In this document: positions 32,570 to 43,028 of the stretch, in pieces
How positions within the stretch are numbered: position 1 is the stretch's first letter
Layout: the number at the start of each line of letters is the position of its first letter
NCBI GenBank assembly: GCA_021555105.2
Contig: CP134604.1
Coordinates: 2,666,001 to 2,730,000 of the forward strand
Reading direction: 5' to 3'
Origin: Thalassospiraceae bacterium LMO-JJ14
GTDB taxonomy: Bacteria; Pseudomonadota; Alphaproteobacteria; Rhodospirillales; Casp-alpha2
DNA: 64,000 bases
Translations under genes and position numbers: made by a program
The notes under the pieces: model-generated
Told to the model about the DNA's origin: nothing
Seen by the model: the letters and a program-made list of their open reading frames with translations, nothing else
Databases searched by the model: none

Positions 32570-33820
32570 TTGTTCGGACGCAGCAAAGAAGAAACCAAAC
32601 TCAACGTCGACTTCTGCCGGGCGCAGTTTCCATCTCAGTGCTGGGAATGGGCCTTTTTCGAGAATGCCGGCGGCAGCTTTGTGCCGAACAGCGTCATTCA
32701 GCGCCTGACGGCTTACATGACCGAATGCCAGGTGCAACCGGGCGGCCCCTTTCCTGCCGGCGCGCTGGCGCAGGAACGCATGGATACGGGGCACCGTAGC
32801 ATGGCCGACATGATCGGTGCCGATGTGGACGAAGTCGTGATCGGTCCGTCGACCTCAGCCAATATCGATGTCCTTTCGCGTTCGCTACGTCCACTATGGC
32901 AAGAAGGCGATGAGGTGATCGTCACCAACCTCAATCACGAAGCCAATTCCGGTCCCTGGCGCAGACTTGCCGAGACCGGCATCCGCATTGTCGAATGGCC
33001 GGTCAATCCGGATACGGCGCAGCTTGATATCGATCTCCTCGACCGTTTGCTGAGCGAGAAAACACGTCTCGTCGCCCTCCCCCATGTTTCGAACATCACC
33101 GGCGATATCTGTGACGTAAAGTCGATCACGAAACGCGTGCACGAAGCCGGTGCGCTGGTTTGCGCCGACGGGGTCGCCTATGCGCCACACCGCTTTGTCG
33201 ATGTTAAAGACTGGGATGTCGATTTCTACGCTTTCAGTCTCTACAAGACCTATGGGCCGCACATCGGCCTGCTGTATGGGAAGAAAGACCTGCTGCTCGA
33301 AGCGAAAAGCCGACACCACTACTTCATTCCGGAAACAGCAACATCGTACAAGATGAATCCGGCCGGGCCGCAGCATGAAATTATCGCCTCGCTGAGCGGC
33401 ATTTCAGATTACATCAATGCCGTCGCCGCCGAACACCTGGATGATCTACCCAATGATCTGTTTTCCAGAACACGTGCTGTGTATGAGTTGTTTACCCGCC
33501 ACGAAGGCGATCTGGCTAAGATTTTCATCGATTGGGCGGCCTCAAAGGGCAATGTCCGGCTGATCGGCCGCGAGAGCGCGGACACCGGCGCGCGTGCGCC
33601 GACATTTTCTTTTGTCGCAGAGGGCAAAAGCTCGGAATCTATCGCGCTGGGTGTATCGGCAGATAAAATCGGCATACGGCACGGCGATTTTTATGCCCGG
33701 CGCCTCGTAGAGGCCGTCGGCATCGATGCAGATGACGGTGTCGTCCGCTGTTCCATGGCGCACTACAACACGCTCGAGGATGCTGAGCAGCTGGTGGCCG
33801 CTCTGGACAAGGTCGTTTAA
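32570..33820 (+). CDS. Class V aminotransferase-like protein (cysteine desulfurase/selenocysteine lyase fold)
   Basis: About 416 residues. Fold-type I class V marks include WAFFENAGGSFVPNSVIQRL, VVIGPSTSANIDVLSRSL, TNLNHEANSGPWRRL, LPHVSNITGDICDVKSI, VCADGVAYAPHRFVDVKDWD with PLP Asp, and the Schiff-base Lys in FYAFSLYKTYGPHIGLLYGK. It most resembles the VC1184-type cysteine-desulfurase-like group rather than IscS; no Cys at the catalytic loop is obvious. The start is uncertain: TTG 32570 has GGGAG six bases upstream, while a TTG at 32522 would add 16 residues. The stop shares four bases with the convergent membrane protein gene. Confidence 0.8.
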   Translation: MFGRSKEETKLNVDFCRAQFPSQCWEWAFFENAGGSFVPNSVIQRLTAYMTECQVQPGGPFPAGALAQERMDTGHRSMADMIGADVDEVVIGPSTSANIDVLSRSLRPLWQEGDEVIVTNLNHEANSGPWRRLAETGIRIVEWPVNPDTAQLDIDLLDRLLSEKTRLVALPHVSNITGDICDVKSITKRVHEAGALVCADGVAYAPHRFVDVKDWDVDFYAFSLYKTYGPHIGLLYGKKDLLLEAKSRHHYFIPETATSYKMNPAGPQHEIIASLSGISDYINAVAAEHLDDLPNDLFSRTRAVYELFTRHEGDLAKIFIDWAASKGNVRLIGRESADTGARAPTFSFVAEGKSSESIALGVSADKIGIRHGDFYARRLVEAVGIDADDGVVRCSMAHYNTLEDAEQLVAALDKVV

Positions 33821-34368
33821 GCCCCTTCGCCGAAACTAAGTGCACCCCTGCTTTTACGGGCTTTCTTGAGCAGGTCCTCGTATTCATCGGCCTCGGCGTT
33901 GAGTTCTTTTTCCAGGCGTTTGATACGACGGTTGAGGCTTTCGATCCGGCCCAGGATTTCCCGGCGTTTTTTGGCTTCGCGGCGTTCCGACCAGTTGCGA
34001 ATCCGCCAGTCGCCGACGGCAAGGATAAGCAGAATACCGGCCAATCCGCAGATCACGGCACCGACCAGATATTCGATCTTGTCCATGCTCGCGACCGTGC
34101 CCCAAAACCCGATGGTAATCATCGATGACGCGGCAACGAACAGCACCCGCTTGGAATGCAGTTCGTCGTGCTGTTGTGACATTTCCGCCTCGGCAACGGC
34201 GATGGCGATTTCCGAGCGCGCCATCTGCTTCCACTTGTCGAAAGACATGCCCTGTTCATCCTTGCGGCCCTCGCGAATGAATTGCTCAAGGCGCGCAACG
34301 ATGTAATCGGCGCGGTCTTCTGCGGTTGAATTCGCCGACAAGGTTGGTGCGGGTGCAGACTTCTCCAT
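33817..34368 (-). CDS. Membrane protein with C-terminal coiled coil, unknown function
   Basis: 183 residues from ATG 34368 (MEKSAPAPTLSANSTAEDRAD). A cytosolic helical N-terminal segment is followed by two close membrane helices (VLFVAASSMITIGFWGTVASM and YLVGAVICGLAGILLILAVG) and then a charged coiled coil with a heptad pattern (GRIESLNRRIKRLEKELNAEADEYEDLL). I do not recognise a named family. It could be a membrane-anchored scaffold. It lies downstream of mscS on the same strand but a strong terminator (34421-34449) stands between them. Its stop overlaps that of the convergent class V gene by four bases. Confidence 0.7.
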   Translation of the reverse strand: MEKSAPAPTLSANSTAEDRADYIVARLEQFIREGRKDEQGMSFDKWKQMARSEIAIAVAEAEMSQQHDELHSKRVLFVAASSMITIGFWGTVASMDKIEYLVGAVICGLAGILLILAVGDWRIRNWSERREAKKRREILGRIESLNRRIKRLEKELNAEADEYEDLLKKARKSRGALSFGEGA

Positions 34369-34420
34369 CGTGTAAGTATAACAGAATCTGCTTACCAAGT
34401 GGTTATCAGGGGCTGGAACG

Positions 34421-34449
34421 AAAACGGCCCGGCGAATCTGCCGGGCCGT
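34421..34449 (-). terminator. Terminator of mscS
   Basis: ACGGCCCGG (34424-34432) pairs with CCGGGCCGT (34441-34449), an uninterrupted nine-base GC-rich stem with an eight-base loop. The minus-strand RNA continues UUUUCG. It lies 25 bases after the mscS stop. Confidence 0.85.
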
Positions 34450-34474
34450 CGTATTCAGCAATAACCGGAGTGGA

Positions 34475-35311
34475 TCAACCGATCCCCTCGTTGAACAGGT
34501 GCACGTCGCGCTGCGGGAACGGGATTGAGCAACCGGCATCTTCAACGGCGGCCTTCGCCCCCTTGTTCAGCGACCAGAGCGCATTCCAGTAATCGGCCGT
34601 GTTCACCCAGCAGCGGATGTTGATATTGACCGAGCTGTCGGCCAACGCCATGACCATGGTCATGGGCGCCGGCTCTGCCAGCACCAGATCATTATCTTCC
34701 ATCAGCTTCTGCAGGGCGTTCTGTGCATCGTCGATGTTGTCGTCATAGGCAATCCCGACAACGATATCGATACGCCGCGTCGGATTGCGGCCATAGTTGG
34801 TAATCACCTGATTCCAGATTTGCGAGTTCGGCGCCATGATGTAGATGCCGTCCGCTGTCTTCAGCTCACTGGTAAACAGACCTATTTCGACGACAGTGCC
34901 GGAAAGCGAACCGGCAGCAACGAAGTCACCGACCTTGAACGGGCGCAAGATCAACAGCATCACACCGGACGCAACATTCGCCAGTGTTCCCTGCAGGGCC
35001 AGACCAATAGCCAGACCTGCGGCACCCAAGACGGCGATGATGCTGGTTGTCTCGACGCCGAACTGGCCCAACACGGCAACAATAACGAAAGCCAGAATGG
35101 TCCAGCGTACGATATTCGACAGGAACGGCCGCAGGGTCGAATCCATGTTCGGGACTTTCCCTAGACCGCGGTCGACAACACTCCGGACCCATCCGGCCGC
35201 CATCCAGCCGATGATCAGGATCGCCAGGGCGCCGAATACATCAATCCCGTAGACCGTAACAATTTCAATCACCTGATCGGCGATTGCCTGCATGTCTTTA
35301 TCCATATCCAT
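34475..35311 (-). CDS. mscS: MscS-type mechanosensitive channel
   Basis: 278 residues, close to E. coli MscS (286). The N-terminus has two hydrophobic helices, and the pore helix and beta domain are easily found: WTILAFVIVAVLGQFGVETTSIIAVLGAAGLAIGLALQGTL followed by LANVASGVMLLILRPFKVGDFV, AGSLSGTVVEIGLF and RTADGIYIMAPNSQIWNQVITNY. It is an inner-membrane tension-gated channel that releases osmolytes. It follows valS by 40 bases on the same strand and ends with a strong terminator at 34421-34449. Confidence 0.94.
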   Translation of the reverse strand: MDMDKDMQAIADQVIEIVTVYGIDVFGALAILIIGWMAAGWVRSVVDRGLGKVPNMDSTLRPFLSNIVRWTILAFVIVAVLGQFGVETTSIIAVLGAAGLAIGLALQGTLANVASGVMLLILRPFKVGDFVAAGSLSGTVVEIGLFTSELKTADGIYIMAPNSQIWNQVITNYGRNPTRRIDIVVGIAYDDNIDDAQNALQKLMEDNDLVLAEPAPMTMVMALADSSVNINIRCWVNTADYWNALWSLNKGAKAAVEDAGCSIPFPQRDVHLFNEGIG

Positions 35312-35351
35312 AACCCCTTGTTGAGCCCTAAATATTCAGAGGACAAAAGCG

Positions 35352-38009
<2,658 letters not shown>

Positions 38010-38104
38010 AGCCGGAGGCCTCCAGTCGTCGCCGTTGCATGAAGCGCATGGTTTTAGCGCCGCCAACCGGTCGGATCAACGTTTACAGTTAAATTTGGAA
38101 AGCT

Positions 38105-38734
38105 TTAGCTGTCGAGCCGTTCCGCACGGTTGATCATTTTGTCGATTTCTTTCTTGACCAACCGTTCGATCAGGTACGGTAAGTTCCGGTCCAACCACTC
38201 GCGCAGGATCGGCTTGAGCATTTCCCTGACCATGGTTTCAAGCGTTATGTCGTGGCTTCCGCCCACAGACAGGTCACGCTGATCAAGGATTGCCTTTGCC
38301 AATTCGGAGAGCATATCCGCACCCGACTGGAATGTCGGTGTCGACACCAATTCCGGCATCGCCACCATATCCGGTGTGAGTTGCAGTATTTCCTCCATTT
38401 CCGAAGGCATCGGGGGTGGAGGAGGCGGTGGTGGCGGTGGTGGTGGCGGCGGTGGCGCCATTACAGGTTCTGGTTCTGGCTCAGGTTCCGGCATCGGCTC
38501 GGGTTCCGGTTCAGGAGCAGGCTCGGGTTCCGGCATCGGCTCGGGCTCGGGTTCAGGGGCAGGCTCTGGCTCAGGGGCAGGCTCTGGCTCAGGGGCAGGC
38601 TCTGGCGCAGCAGATGCTTCTTCGCCACCTTCTTCATCCTCTTCCTCGGCAAGAATGCGTCGGATCGAGGCGAGGATATCCTCCATCGAAGGTTCGGCGC
38701 CGTCTTCTCCGGCTGCGTTAGCTTCTTCGCTCAT
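38105..38734 (-). CDS. popZ: PopZ-like polar organising protein (DUF2497)
   Basis: 209 residues. N-terminal [16 protein letters not shown] and the C-terminal block [34 protein letters not shown] are the two conserved ends of PopZ. Between them is a disordered acidic, proline-rich region with repeated [10 protein letters not shown]-like units (about residues 45-95), then an unbroken run of about 15 prolines. In Caulobacter PopZ forms a polar hydrogel that anchors ParB-parS and polarity factors; the middle region controls the fluidity of that condensate. Its position between tolC and valS on the minus strand is notable for an alphaproteobacterium with likely polar growth or asymmetric division. 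Confidence 0.88.
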   Translation of the reverse strand: MSEEANAAGEDGAEPSMEDILASIRRILAEEEDEEGGEEASAAPEPAPEPEPAPEPEPAPEPEPEPMPEPEPAPEPEPEPMPEPEPEPEPVMAPPPPPPPPPPPPPPPMPSEMEEILQLTPDMVAMPELVSTPTFQSGADMLSELAKAILDQRDLSVGGSHDITLETMVREMLKPILREWLDRNLPYLIERLVKKEIDKMINRAERLDS

Positions 38735-38816
38735 GCGCGGGTCTAGCCCCTTGTTTAAGTTAACAATCCCTAGAAGATGGCCTAAAGACGGTTAACAAAC
38801 CGTAATCATAACGAAA

Positions 38817-38837
38817 ACTTCGGGACTGTCGCCCCCG
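38817..38837 (-). terminator. Weak hairpin downstream of tolC
   Basis: TCGGG (38820-38824) pairs with CCCGA (38833-38837) and, read on the minus strand, is followed by AGTTTTCG. The stem is short, so this is only a possible terminator for tolC. Confidence 0.35.
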
Positions 38838-38848
38838 AGCTTCATTAG

Positions 38849-40231
38849 TTATTTAACGCCACCCGAGCTGGTTCCCCCGAACCACTTGTCCCGGACTTCA
38901 TTATAATGTTCACGCGGATCGTATAGATCGACCGAAAGCCCTAAATCCTTTGCTGTCAGCCGGCCCAACGCCGACATAAGTTCATAGGCAGCAACAAGCT
39001 CGTCACGCTCTGAGCGGACATGAGAAACCCGCGAATCCAACAGTTCCTGCTCGGCATCAAGAATATCGAGAACCGTACGGGAACCAACCGCTGCTTCACG
39101 CTGCACACCTTCAAGGGCAACAATACTTGCTTCTATCTGAGTCTGGAAGGCATCTACTTGCGCACGTGCCGTGACCAAGCTTTCATAGGCCTGTGTCCCT
39201 GCTTCTGCAGCATCCCGCCTTTCCGTATCGATCACCAACGTACTTTCAGCCGCATCCTGACGGGCCTGACGCAGGCGTGAATAAACGCCCCCCTGCTGAT
39301 AGATCGGGATCGTCAAATTAAGCGTAACCGCATGGGTGGTCCGGGCGCTGGTCTCTGTCGAGGTTTGCAATTCACGTGTGCTGCTGGCGGTCAATTCAAG
39401 TTCCGGCAGCAATTCCCCCCAAACCTCGTCGACATTGTCCATGGAAGAACGGCGGTCAAACTCCGCAGCAATCACGCCCGGGTTATTGACGACCGCAATG
39501 CGCACCGCTTCTTCAGCACTCACCGGAAGATCGCTGACACGTTCCGGCAGCCTGAGCGTCGCCGGTGCCGGTTCTCCCACTATATTCAGGTAATTGGCCC
39601 GTGACGTTTCAAGATCACCGGCTGACTGGATTCGATCGGCTTTCGATCTGGCAAGACGTGCCTCGGCTTGGTGGACGTCGGTGCGTGTAATTTCCCCAAC
39701 TTCAAAACGATCACGCGTTGCTTCTAGCTGTCGCTGCAGAACCTCTTCGTTGTTCTGGTTCAGTCGAAGCACCGCCTGATCACGGTATACGTTCAAATAA
39801 GCCGTGGCAGCCTGAAGCAAAATATTCTGCTCAGTATCCAGCAACCTTGCGCGTGCCGCGCGTATATCGTTCTCAGCACCGCTTGTCGCCGCCAAGGTCC
39901 GACCGCCGCGAAACAACGGTTGCGTCACCGAAACCCCAAGGTCCTTCGGGCGGCGGCTTTGGTTGCGATCTGTACCTGTTGAGGTGTTGCTAGCTACAGC
40001 TTCAGCTCCAAGGGAGGAAGTGACCTCAACACTTGGGCGCCAATCAGCCAGTGCCTGCGGCACGCTTTCATCGGTACTCCGCAATCCGGCACGCGTTGAA
40101 AGCAACGTCGGATTATTCAGATAAGCCTTGGCCAGCGCATCTTCGATTGTTTGCGCCATCACGGGCTGGGCACACAGTCCGACAAACGCAGCAAAGGTCA
40201 GTGAAGATGCGATGATCGCGGTTTTATTCAT
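38849..40231 (-). CDS. tolC: TolC family outer-membrane duct protein
   Basis: 460 residues, the usual length for TolC. It has a signal peptide (IASSLTFAAFVGLCAQPVMA), two repeats of the TolC helical barrel pattern (about residues 27-240 and 240-430) with VPQALADWRPSVEVTSSLG, VTQPLFRGGRTLAATS, LNLTIPIYQQGGVYSRLRQAR and, at the exit end, AVGSRTVLDILDAEQELLDS. TolC forms the outer-membrane channel of type I secretion and efflux systems, so it could pair with the T1SS at 48188-51800. It is next to pcm, as in many alphaproteobacteria. The 255 bases to pcm hold its promoter and a small hairpin. Confidence 0.95.
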   Translation of the reverse strand: MNKTAIIASSLTFAAFVGLCAQPVMAQTIEDALAKAYLNNPTLLSTRAGLRSTDESVPQALADWRPSVEVTSSLGAEAVASNTSTGTDRNQSRRPKDLGVSVTQPLFRGGRTLAATSGAENDIRAARARLLDTEQNILLQAATAYLNVYRDQAVLRLNQNNEEVLQRQLEATRDRFEVGEITRTDVHQAEARLARSKADRIQSAGDLETSRANYLNIVGEPAPATLRLPERVSDLPVSAEEAVRIAVVNNPGVIAAEFDRRSSMDNVDEVWGELLPELELTASSTRELQTSTETSARTTHAVTLNLTIPIYQQGGVYSRLRQARQDAAESTLVIDTERRDAAEAGTQAYESLVTARAQVDAFQTQIEASIVALEGVQREAAVGSRTVLDILDAEQELLDSRVSHVRSERDELVAAYELMSALGRLTAKDLGLSVDLYDPREHYNEVRDKWFGGTSSGGVK

Positions 40232-40297
40232 AGTGCATCAACCTATACAGCCCAGATTAGGTAACACGACGTTGGCCTTAATTCCCAGAAAACAACA

Positions 40298-40314
40298 CGG
40301 GTAAATACCACCCG
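40298..40314 (-). terminator. Possible hairpin between pcm and tolC
   Basis: CGGGT (40298-40302) and ACCCG (40310-40314) with a seven-base loop; in minus-strand RNA it is followed by UGUUGUUUUC. It lies about 170 bases after pcm and just before tolC, so it may end the pcm transcript or affect tolC. Confidence is low. Confidence 0.3.
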
Positions 40315-40486
40315 CGATTAAGGCTTTATGAACCATAAGGGAGTCAGAAGCCCGCACTCAGGTCAAGTTTCTCATTTAGTACAACAATAATAAAGGCTTA
40401 CCCGCACCATTCAAAAGCGCAGCAACAAAATAAGTGCGAATCGCTATCGATAAATTTTTGCCGTGAAACCATGGGCTTGGCTAATC

Positions 40487-41152
40487 TTAGAAGGAAAATA
40501 CGGCCTCTTTTTCAAATCCCGGAAGTACCGGTTCCACAGCGTCGAATATTTCACGTTTTGAAACTACATCGCCAAAACGGGTCACCAGGACACCGCGGCC
40601 AACCGGCTTACCGGGCTGCATCTCGACACAAACCAGCCGTCCGCCATCTCCCAACTGTTTGGCAATTCCTTCCGGAACCTCAGGAACGGCACCATCGATA
40701 TAGATCAGATTATACGGCGCATCTTTCGGATGCCCCTCGGCCAAAGTACCATCGACAATGGCGACGTTATCAATTCCAAGTTCCCCCAAGTTGCGCTCGG
40801 CTTTGGAGCGCATGGAGTTGTCGCTTTCTATGGCAATCACCGTGTCGACCAGCTTTGCAAGGACGGCGACCCCATATCCGGTCCCACATCCGACCGCCAA
40901 GGCAACATCGCTCTTTTTAACTTCTGCAACGTCCAGCAGACGGCCCAGCACCATCGCTTGCATCAGATAGCGGCCGTCTTCGATTAAAACCGTTTCATCG
41001 GAATATGCGAGCATTTGCCGGGCAGCCGGCAAGAACATTTCACGAGGCAGCGATCCCATAGCCGCAATCACGTTTTCATCGGTCACGCGGTTAGGCAGAA
41101 TCTGGCTGTCGACCATATTCCGGCGAGCTTTTGCATATTGCGCATCATTCAT
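40487..41152 (-). CDS. pcm: Protein-L-isoaspartate O-methyltransferase family protein
   Basis: 221 residues. It transfers methyl from SAM to isoaspartyl residues in damaged proteins. Motifs: the N-terminal RNMVDSQILPNRVTDENVIAAMGSLPREMFLP, ETVLIEDGRYLMQAMVLGRLLD, the SAM-binding loop DVALAVGCGTGYGVAVLAKL, and the acidic IDGAVPEVPEGIAKQLGDGGRLVCVE. The DENVIAAMG and NRVTD pattern is typical of the alphaproteobacterial type that precedes tolC. A GTG or ATG start near 41152 is used. It lies upstream of tolC on the same strand with 255 bases between. Confidence 0.93.
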   Translation of the reverse strand: MNDAQYAKARRNMVDSQILPNRVTDENVIAAMGSLPREMFLPAARQMLAYSDETVLIEDGRYLMQAMVLGRLLDVAEVKKSDVALAVGCGTGYGVAVLAKLVDTVIAIESDNSMRSKAERNLGELGIDNVAIVDGTLAEGHPKDAPYNLIYIDGAVPEVPEGIAKQLGDGGRLVCVEMQPGKPVGRGVLVTRFGDVVSKREIFDAVEPVLPGFEKEAVFSF

Positions 41153-41311
41153 GCGGACAACCCTTCAACAAAAGATGGGAGCACGGATTTCAACACATCC
41201 CGCGAAATCATGCCGTCCAACGATTTATAGGTCTACACGACCCGGAAAACAACTCAGTGCGGCATTTCCAGGCCGTGAAAAAAAATTGCCTGAAATCAGC
41301 ACATGGATTGC

Positions 41312-41340
41312 TTGACCCCCGGCAATGTTACGTCTAATTT
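41312..41340 (+). promoter_or_regulatory. Promoter of the tRNA-Cys/tRNA-Asn pair
   Basis: -35 TTGACC (41312-41317) and -10 TAATTT (41335-41340) with a 17-base spacer, 71 bases upstream of tRNA-Cys. Confidence 0.6.
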
Positions 41341-41411
41341 CCCGCGTCGTCGCCAAGCGGGTTATCCTGAATGACGGATTGTCGTCAGGCGGCGGGAGGT
41401 CAACGCGGAAC

Positions 41412-41485
41412 GGCGCGGTGGCGGAGTGGCTACGCAGCGGCCTGCAAAGCCGTGTACACCGGTTCGATTCCGGTCCGCGCCTCCA
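41412..41485 (+). tRNA. tRNA-Cys (anticodon GCA)
   Basis: GGCGCGG pairs with CCGCGCC at the acceptor. The D arm contains GGAGTGGC, the anticodon stem-loop AGCGGCCTGCAAAGCCGT carries GCA, and the T arm is CCGGTTCGATTCCGG. CCA is encoded at the end (41483-41485), after discriminator T. It lies eight bases before tRNA-Asn. Confidence 0.96.
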
Positions 41486-41493
41486 AGCCCTGA

Positions 41494-41569
41494 TCCGGCT
41501 TAGCTCAGTTGGTAGAGCACCTGACTGTTAATCAGGTTGTCGCAGGTTCGAGCCCTGCAGCCGGAGCCA
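41494..41569 (+). tRNA. tRNA-Asn (anticodon GTT)
   Basis: Acceptor TCCGGCT pairs with AGCCGGA. The D arm is AGCTCAGTTGGTAGAGC, the anticodon arm CTGACTGTTAATCAG with GTT, and the T arm GCAGGTTCGAGCCCTGC. Discriminator G and encoded CCA follow (41566-41569). Confidence 0.97.
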
Positions 41570-41574
41570 ATTTC

Positions 41575-41607
41575 AAAGGAGATAGCCCAGAGCGGGTTAT
41601 CTCCTTT
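41575..41607 (+). terminator. Strong terminator after the tRNA pair
   Basis: AAAGGAGATAGCCC (41575-41588) pairs with GGGTTATCTCCTTT (41594-41607) over a five-base loop; all 14 positions pair, one as G-U. The transcript continues UGUUAUUU. It starts six bases after tRNA-Asn. Confidence 0.9.
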
Positions 41608-41634
41608 GTTATTTCTCCATCATGCCCCAATATA

Positions 41635-42162
41635 ATGCTGTTACCTTTGCATTGCCTGATTGTGAGTATCTGCTTGATTGAAATCAGCGTCGACGACCAG
41701 CTCTACGAACGGCGAGAAATCGGGCCTAACACTCCGCCAGAGCATCCGAATGCACGCCGTTTATATAATTATTGGCTTGAAAAGCGCGGTCAGCGGGCTT
41801 TTCCGTCATGGCGGGATATTGATCTTCTTGATCTGTGGCAAATCGCATCGTGTTTAATCGTCAAAGACGTTATCGATTACGGTGCGGACTTCCGTAACCG
41901 GTATTGGGGGACACAGGTTACACAGCGGGCCGGCTTCGACGCCACAGGGCGAACACACTCTGAGATTTACAAGAATCAACCGTTAGGGCCGCAGATGGAT
42001 ACTTATCAGGCGGTTATCAATACGCGGCGTCCTTACATGGTTCACCGCACCAGCACTTTTATCGAAGGCCGTGAATTCGTTGTTTTCAATGCTCTCAATC
42101 TGCCATTGGGCACCAGCGACGAAAAGGTCGATCACATCATGATAGCCATCGACTACGAGTAA
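41635..42162 (+). CDS. Second short PAS-domain protein (PAS_5-like)
   Basis: About 175 residues. The layout matches the protein at 2602-3171: PNARRLYNYWLEKRG, then RDIDLLDLWQIASCLIVKDVI, then the PAS core DFRNRYWGTQVTQRAGFDATG, with the same Arg-Tyr-Trp-Gly-Thr run. So the two are paralogues of one family. It is a free-standing sensor with no output domain. The start is uncertain: ATG 41635 or GTG 41662, neither with a clear ribosome site; the true N-terminus must lie after the tRNA-Asn terminator (41607). Confidence 0.6.
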   Translation: MLLPLHCLIVSICLIEISVDDQLYERREIGPNTPPEHPNARRLYNYWLEKRGQRAFPSWRDIDLLDLWQIASCLIVKDVIDYGADFRNRYWGTQVTQRAGFDATGRTHSEIYKNQPLGPQMDTYQAVINTRRPYMVHRTSTFIEGREFVVFNALNLPLGTSDEKVDHIMIAIDYE

Positions 42163-42203
42163 AGGCCTGCATTTAACCCCCTCGCCCCCTGAATGAATTC
42201 AGC

Positions 42204-42209
42204 TATAAT
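42204..42209 (+). promoter_or_regulatory. Consensus -10 adjacent to an ATG start
   Basis: TATAAT (42204-42209) lies six bases before the ATG at 42216, which would make the first base of the start codon the likely +1. No good -35 is seen (42181-42186 is CTCGCC). It suggests a leaderless mRNA for the HEMTH protein but is weak alone. Confidence 0.35.
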
Positions 42210-42215
42210 TACCGC

Positions 42216-42911
42216 ATGATTGGCCGAACCGGACATTCAGGTTTTTTTTGTTGCTTGGCATTGGCCTGCATAATCTTGTCAATGGTTACACCTGCTTGGG
42301 GGGCATCCTGCAGTTTCCCGCAGCCACGCGATGTGCAGGTTTCTGTTACCCGACTTGATGGCGTGATTAGCATGAATAATGAACGTACACGCGACAGCCT
42401 CCGGCGGATGCAGCGTCAAAGCGGGCGCGCCAAGGCATTCGGTCCGGCATGGACTCCGGTTGGGCTGACGCTTACCGAGCTTCAATACCAGTTACGCCTG
42501 AAGATCGAAGCTTACCCCATCTCGGGTAACGTCCACTGCGCACGGCTGACAGATGTCGATGCGGAACTCGGTTACAACAAGTTCAAAGTTTATATCGCCC
42601 GCAAATTCCGCCCTGGAACATGTGCGCATCGGTCGATCCGCGCACATGAAATGACCCACGTCGCGGTGTTTCGCCAGGCCCTTGACCAGTTTTACCCTCG
42701 CCTGCAACGCAGACTGCAGCGTGCCGTACATGAAATTGATACCATCAGAACGTCCAGCCCGGACAATGCAGCGACATATCTGAGAAAGCGCCTAAGTGCG
42801 ACAATCCAGCCATTGTTTCTGGAGATGAACAGGGAACTGGATCGAAACAATGCGCGTCTGGATACGCCTGAACGATACCGTCACGAGCAGGCTCTTTGCC
42901 CGGAATGGTAA
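42216..42911 (+). CDS. Secreted predicted zinc metalloprotease (HEMTH motif)
   Basis: 231 residues with a signal peptide (CCLALACIILSMVTPAWGA), so it is exported. A zinc-metalloprotease HExxH motif is present in SIRAHEMTHVAVFRQALDQF (His-Glu-Met-Thr-His near residue 145), after KFRPGTCAHR with a Cys. The rest has no family I recognise with certainty; the layout recalls DUF922-type secreted proteins. The region before it (YPISGNVHCARLTDVDAELGY) is also extracytoplasmic in style. The start ATG 42216 has no ribosome site but lies six bases after a perfect -10, so translation may be leaderless. Single gene in its own context. Confidence 0.6.
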   Translation: MIGRTGHSGFFCCLALACIILSMVTPAWGASCSFPQPRDVQVSVTRLDGVISMNNERTRDSLRRMQRQSGRAKAFGPAWTPVGLTLTELQYQLRLKIEAYPISGNVHCARLTDVDAELGYNKFKVYIARKFRPGTCAHRSIRAHEMTHVAVFRQALDQFYPRLQRRLQRAVHEIDTIRTSSPDNAATYLRKRLSATIQPLFLEMNRELDRNNARLDTPERYRHEQALCPEW

Positions 42912-43028
42912 GCTCAATGTAAAGATTTTATTGCAATGCAGCATTTGTTTTTGCAATGCAACATACTATATTGACAATCTTGGACACGATTCGCGGCCAC
43001 CCAAGGCCAGCGCTGTTTGGATTGAAAA

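Noticed and set aside
38376-38795. Gly/Ser-rich open frames on the plus strand across popZ
   Set aside because: They are mirror translations of the EPEP and polyproline coding repeats, with no independent support.
38754-38803. TTAA-containing words near popZ as CtrA sites
   Set aside because: Only half-sites (GTTAAC, TTAACCG on the minus strand) are seen, without the TTAA-N7-TTAA spacing.
41509-41634. An open frame for the second PAS protein runs back through tRNA-Asn
   Set aside because: It overlaps the tRNA and its strong terminator, so the true start must be downstream (41635 or 41662).
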